Below are positions 63,001 to 64,000 of a stretch of 64,000 bases of DNA, piece by piece. A model generated the notes under the pieces. That model was not told the DNA's origin and searched no databases. It was given only the letters and a program-made list of their open reading frames with translations. The DNA lies in NCBI RefSeq assembly GCF_021531075.1, contig NZ_JADYTJ010000002.1:62001-126000 (forward strand), written 5' to 3'. The stretch's first letter is position 1, and every line of letters begins with the position of its first letter. Origin of the DNA: Bacteroides caecigallinarum (GTDB lineage: Bacteria; Bacteroidota; Bacteroidia; Bacteroidales; Bacteroidaceae). The position numbers and the translations under genes are program-made.

Positions 63001-63538
63001 ACCATCTTGAAGACTGAGGTCTGTTTTCAAGGCGTACGGCAAGGATGTTGTTTTTACCATCCTTGTTAATAAGGTTTGTAACGTCGCAGTGGAATGAGTT
63101 ATATCCCAAAGGCCAGAAACACGCCTCCTGTCCGTTGACATATACACGCGCCTCACTCATTGCTCCATCGAATACGAGTGTAGTCTGTTTGTCCTTATCT
63201 ACGTTGAATGTTGTTCTATACCATCCCACACCCACATATGGCAGTCCTCCTGTACGTCCGGTTTTTACAGAAGCCTGTGTCTCGAAGTTCTGGGTAATGG
63301 CCACATTCTGCAAGTCGTTATTCCTGTCGAACGGGCCGAATATAGCCCAGTCATGAGGAACTGTTACCTTTTCCCATTTGCTGTCATTATAGTCAGATTT
63401 CTCTGCTCCCGAAACCTCACCTTTAAAGAATTTCCATCCTTTCTCGAGAGTTTCAATGTTTCTTTGGGCATTTGCGTTGCCTGAGAATACAGATACAAGA
63501 AAAAGTAGTGCTGTTATTAATTTAGTCAGTTTCATCAA
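60017..63538 (-). CDS. GH2 beta-galactosidase fused to GH53 endo-beta-1,4-galactanase
   Basis: 1173 residues with a signal peptide (about 1-24; ending NANAQ). The N-terminal part (about 25-815) is a complete GH2 enzyme: sugar-binding jelly roll (WEKVTVPHDWAIFGPFDR), immunoglobulin-like domain, TIM barrel with Glu431 (VVMWSIGNEVPTQ, acid/base) and Glu507 (VLGSETSSTVSS, nucleophile), and DUF4982-type beta domains (about 620-815). After a short linker the C-terminal part (about 822-1173) is a GH53 barrel with Glu960 (WVQVGNEIRPGML, acid/base) and Glu1098 (VMIVETGME, nucleophile). Both active sites are intact. GH53 cuts beta-1,4-galactan and GH2 would release galactose. A strong operator-like repeat lies upstream. 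Confidence 0.92.
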   Translation of the reverse strand: MMKLTKLITALLFLVSVFSGNANAQRNIETLEKGWKFFKGEVSGAEKSDYNDSKWEKVTVPHDWAIFGPFDRNNDLQNVAITQNFETQASVKTGRTGGLPYVGVGWYRTTFNVDKDKQTTLVFDGAMSEARVYVNGQEACFWPLGYNSFHCDVTNLINKDGKNNILAVRLENRPQSSRWYPGAGLYRNVHVVTTEKIHVPVWGTQITTPHVGEDYASVNLRTEIKNADKKKLTVITRIYSPEGNVVAVKNNQGFINHGQPFTQNFVVNNPLLWSPEEPNLYKAVSEIYAEGVLQDTYSTTFGIRTIEYIADKGFFLNGKHRKFQGVCNHHDLGPLGAAINVSALRHQLKLLKDMGCDAIRTAHNMPAPELVKLCDEMGFMMMIEPFDEWDIAKCDNGYHRFFNEWAEKDMVNMLRQYRNNACVVMWSIGNEVPTQCSPEGYKVAKFLQDICHREDPTRPVTCGMDQVSCVLNNGFAAMLDIPGFNYRAHRYEEAYERLPQNIVLGSETSSTVSSRGVYKFPAESKADAKYDDHQSSSYDLEYCSWSNIPDIDFALAEDHEWTIGQFVWTGFDYLGEPSPYDTDAWPNHSSMFGIIDLASIPKDRYYLYRSVWNKDAETLHILPHWNWEGHEGKDVPVFVYTNYPSAELFVNGVSYGIRTKNDSTVVNRYRLMWHNVKYQPGEVKVIAYNSDGSKAAEKSSHTAEKPYRIKLVSDYTSLKADGKDLAYVTLRIEDKDGNLCPTDGRLVNFRVDGAGKYRASANGDPTCLDLFHKPEMHAFNGMLTVILQAGEKPGKIRLRASAKGLKTGEFEIPVTEYSTEKEDYEPFYKGADISWVTEMESQGHKFYNKKGEEKECTSLMKELGLNAIRLRVWVNPKEGWSSKEDMLKLARRAKANGMELMVDFHYSDWWADPGQQHKPAAWKNLSFDKLKTAMADHTKDVLEALKAEGITPKWVQVGNEIRPGMLWDENPETSGASYDIRECDVKESGSKSTSVKFRMNWKNLAELINSGYDAVKSVFPGSTVIVHLDNGYDKELYRWFFDELKANGGKWDMIGMSIYPYWTMMEKPEYTPEKTINDCIENIRLVNERYNCDVMIVETGMECADDNGNLANKETLNNGYKLLRKLITKCIESTDGICKGVFYWEPECKPNKYRLGAFTEDGKPTEIMDAFMP

Positions 63539-63614
63539 GTAAAAAGTTTATTATATTCAATAAGGTGTAAATATAAAAGAAATATATGATAAATGCCTTG
63601 TCATTTTCTATAAA

Positions 63615-63698
63615 TATAAGCTGTGTTTTTGTATATATAACTTGTATTTATAAAAATATAAGTTGTAGTTATATATATACAGTCTGTATTTACAGAAT
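63615..63698. promoter_or_regulatory. Four direct repeats at 21-bp spacing upstream of the GH2-GH53 gene
   Basis: Units start at 63615, 63636, 63657 and 63678, each 21 bp. The shared pattern is TA(T/C)A(A/G)N(T/C)TGT(A/G)NTT near the start of each unit. A fifth weaker unit follows to about 63719. The array lies 77-160 bp before the start codon at 63538, and its period of two helical turns fits an operator bound by a tandem regulator. Confidence 0.55.
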
Positions 63699-63741
63699 AT
63701 GTGCGTACAGAATAAGTTTTTTGTCCGTTAGCAATGAAGAT

Positions 63742-63778
63742 TTAAACAGCGCTTAAACACTGTTTAAACGCTGTTTAA
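63742..63778 (-). terminator. Hairpin after the partial GH53 gene
   Basis: TTAAACAGCG (63742-63751) pairs perfectly with CGCTGTTTAA (63769-63778); the loop holds another CTTAAACAC/GTTTAA pair. No strong T-run follows on the minus strand, so it could also be a regulatory palindrome. Confidence 0.45.
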
Positions 63779-63804
63779 TTTGTATTTGAATCTGATCTAT
63801 TGCA

Positions 63805-64000
63805 TTATCTCTTGAAAGCGTTGAGTGAGTTCATAGGATAACCCTCGTCATTGAACATACCTTTCTGATATCCGTTCCATCCGGCATAGCATTGTGGCTC
63901 CCATGCGAACACTCCCAAGCATCCTTCAACAGTTTTAGCTTTAGTGATGAAATCTGTATAGAATGCTTCCGCTTCTTCGTAGTTCCATGGAATACCGATT
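63805..64000 (-). CDS. GH53 arabinogalactan endo-beta-1,4-galactanase, C-terminal part
   Basis: The last 65 codons of a minus-strand gene are in the window, ending with TAA at 63805-63807. The readable end (IPWNYEEAEAFYTDFITKAK, then GCLGVFAWEPQCYAGWNGYQ and DEGYPMNSLNAFKR) matches the final strands of GH53, where W-E-P near the end lines the sugar site. It corresponds to GVFYWEPECKPNKYRLGAFT in the fused enzyme next to it. So the locus encodes at least two GH53 domains. The catalytic glutamates lie outside the window. Confidence 0.8.
   Translation of the reverse strand, partial: IGIPWNYEEAEAFYTDFITKAKTVEGCLGVFAWEPQCYAGWNGYQKGMFNDEGYPMNSLNAFKR

Noticed and set aside
63615-63719. CRISPR array or microsatellite
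   Set aside because: No unique spacers, and the units differ too much for a simple satellite; an operator array fits better.
1-64000. tRNA, rRNA, riboswitch or prophage genes
   Set aside because: No cloverleaf, rRNA-like or known riboswitch pattern was found in the gaps on reading both strands, and no phage structural, integrase or lysis genes are present.

Overview
The window comes from a gut-type member of the Bacteroidales, most likely Bacteroidaceae (Bacteroides or Phocaeicola). The evidence is a SusC/SusD pair, a hybrid two-component system, BACON and DUF4369/DUF3836/DUF3810 proteins, many promoters with the Bacteroidetes -7 box TAnnTTTG, and Bacteroides-type insertion sequences. Species was not determined.

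Layout. (1) 1-2418: the 5' end of an unrecognised secreted protein, with an intact IS1182-family element only about 30 bp upstream of its start codon. (2) 2658-22674: a polysaccharide utilization locus (PUL), all on the minus strand. In order of transcription it holds a hybrid two-component sensor (HTCS), a GH43 lipoprotein, SusC, SusD, a surface glycan-binding protein, a BACON-GH5 endoglucanase, a terminator, two more GH43 enzymes, a DUF5060/DUF4038 apiosidase-like hydrolase, and a two-module accessory protein. The enzymes point to a plant hemicellulose, perhaps xyloglucan or an arabinose-substituted xylan. A decayed IS4-family element (22.8-23.95 kb) closes the right side. The PUL is therefore bracketed by two unrelated insertion sequences, and it looks richer in G+C than the DNA that follows. 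(3) 24-28 kb: an SGNH acetylesterase, RNase HI and ArgS. (4) 28-33 kb: an S-layer-like operon (coiled-coil lipoprotein plus beta-barrel, resembling B. thetaiotaomicron BT1927/BT1926), preceded by a G9/C9 tract, an inverted repeat and a short AraC-type regulator. (5) 33-53 kb: core genes. These are an M16 peptidase, a LOG phosphoribohydrolase, a PfkB sugar kinase, mnmA, a PanE-like reductase, ychF, polA, polyprenyl synthase, the apt-uvrC-dtd-mazG-deoC operon, mnmG, ybeY, an SpmAB-type membrane protein and a DUF3810 protein. A perfect parS palindrome lies 7 bp after mnmG, which suggests the window is in the origin-proximal part of the chromosome. (6) 53-60 kb: an RND efflux operon (adaptor, pump, TolC) with a divergent AraC regulator. 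(7) 60-64 kb: the start of a galactan-degrading locus, with a GH2-GH53 fusion enzyme preceded by four 21-bp-spaced direct repeats and the C-terminus of another GH53 enzyme at the edge.

How the parts work together. The HTCS probably senses an oligosaccharide in the periplasm and activates the GH43-susCD operon through 11-bp-spaced repeats just upstream of its promoter. GH5 cuts the backbone at the surface, the glycan-binding protein and SusCD import the fragments, and the GH43 and DUF4038 enzymes trim side chains. The GH2-GH53 fusion would combine endo-galactanase and beta-galactosidase activities. No tRNA, rRNA, CRISPR array, riboswitch or phage genes were seen.
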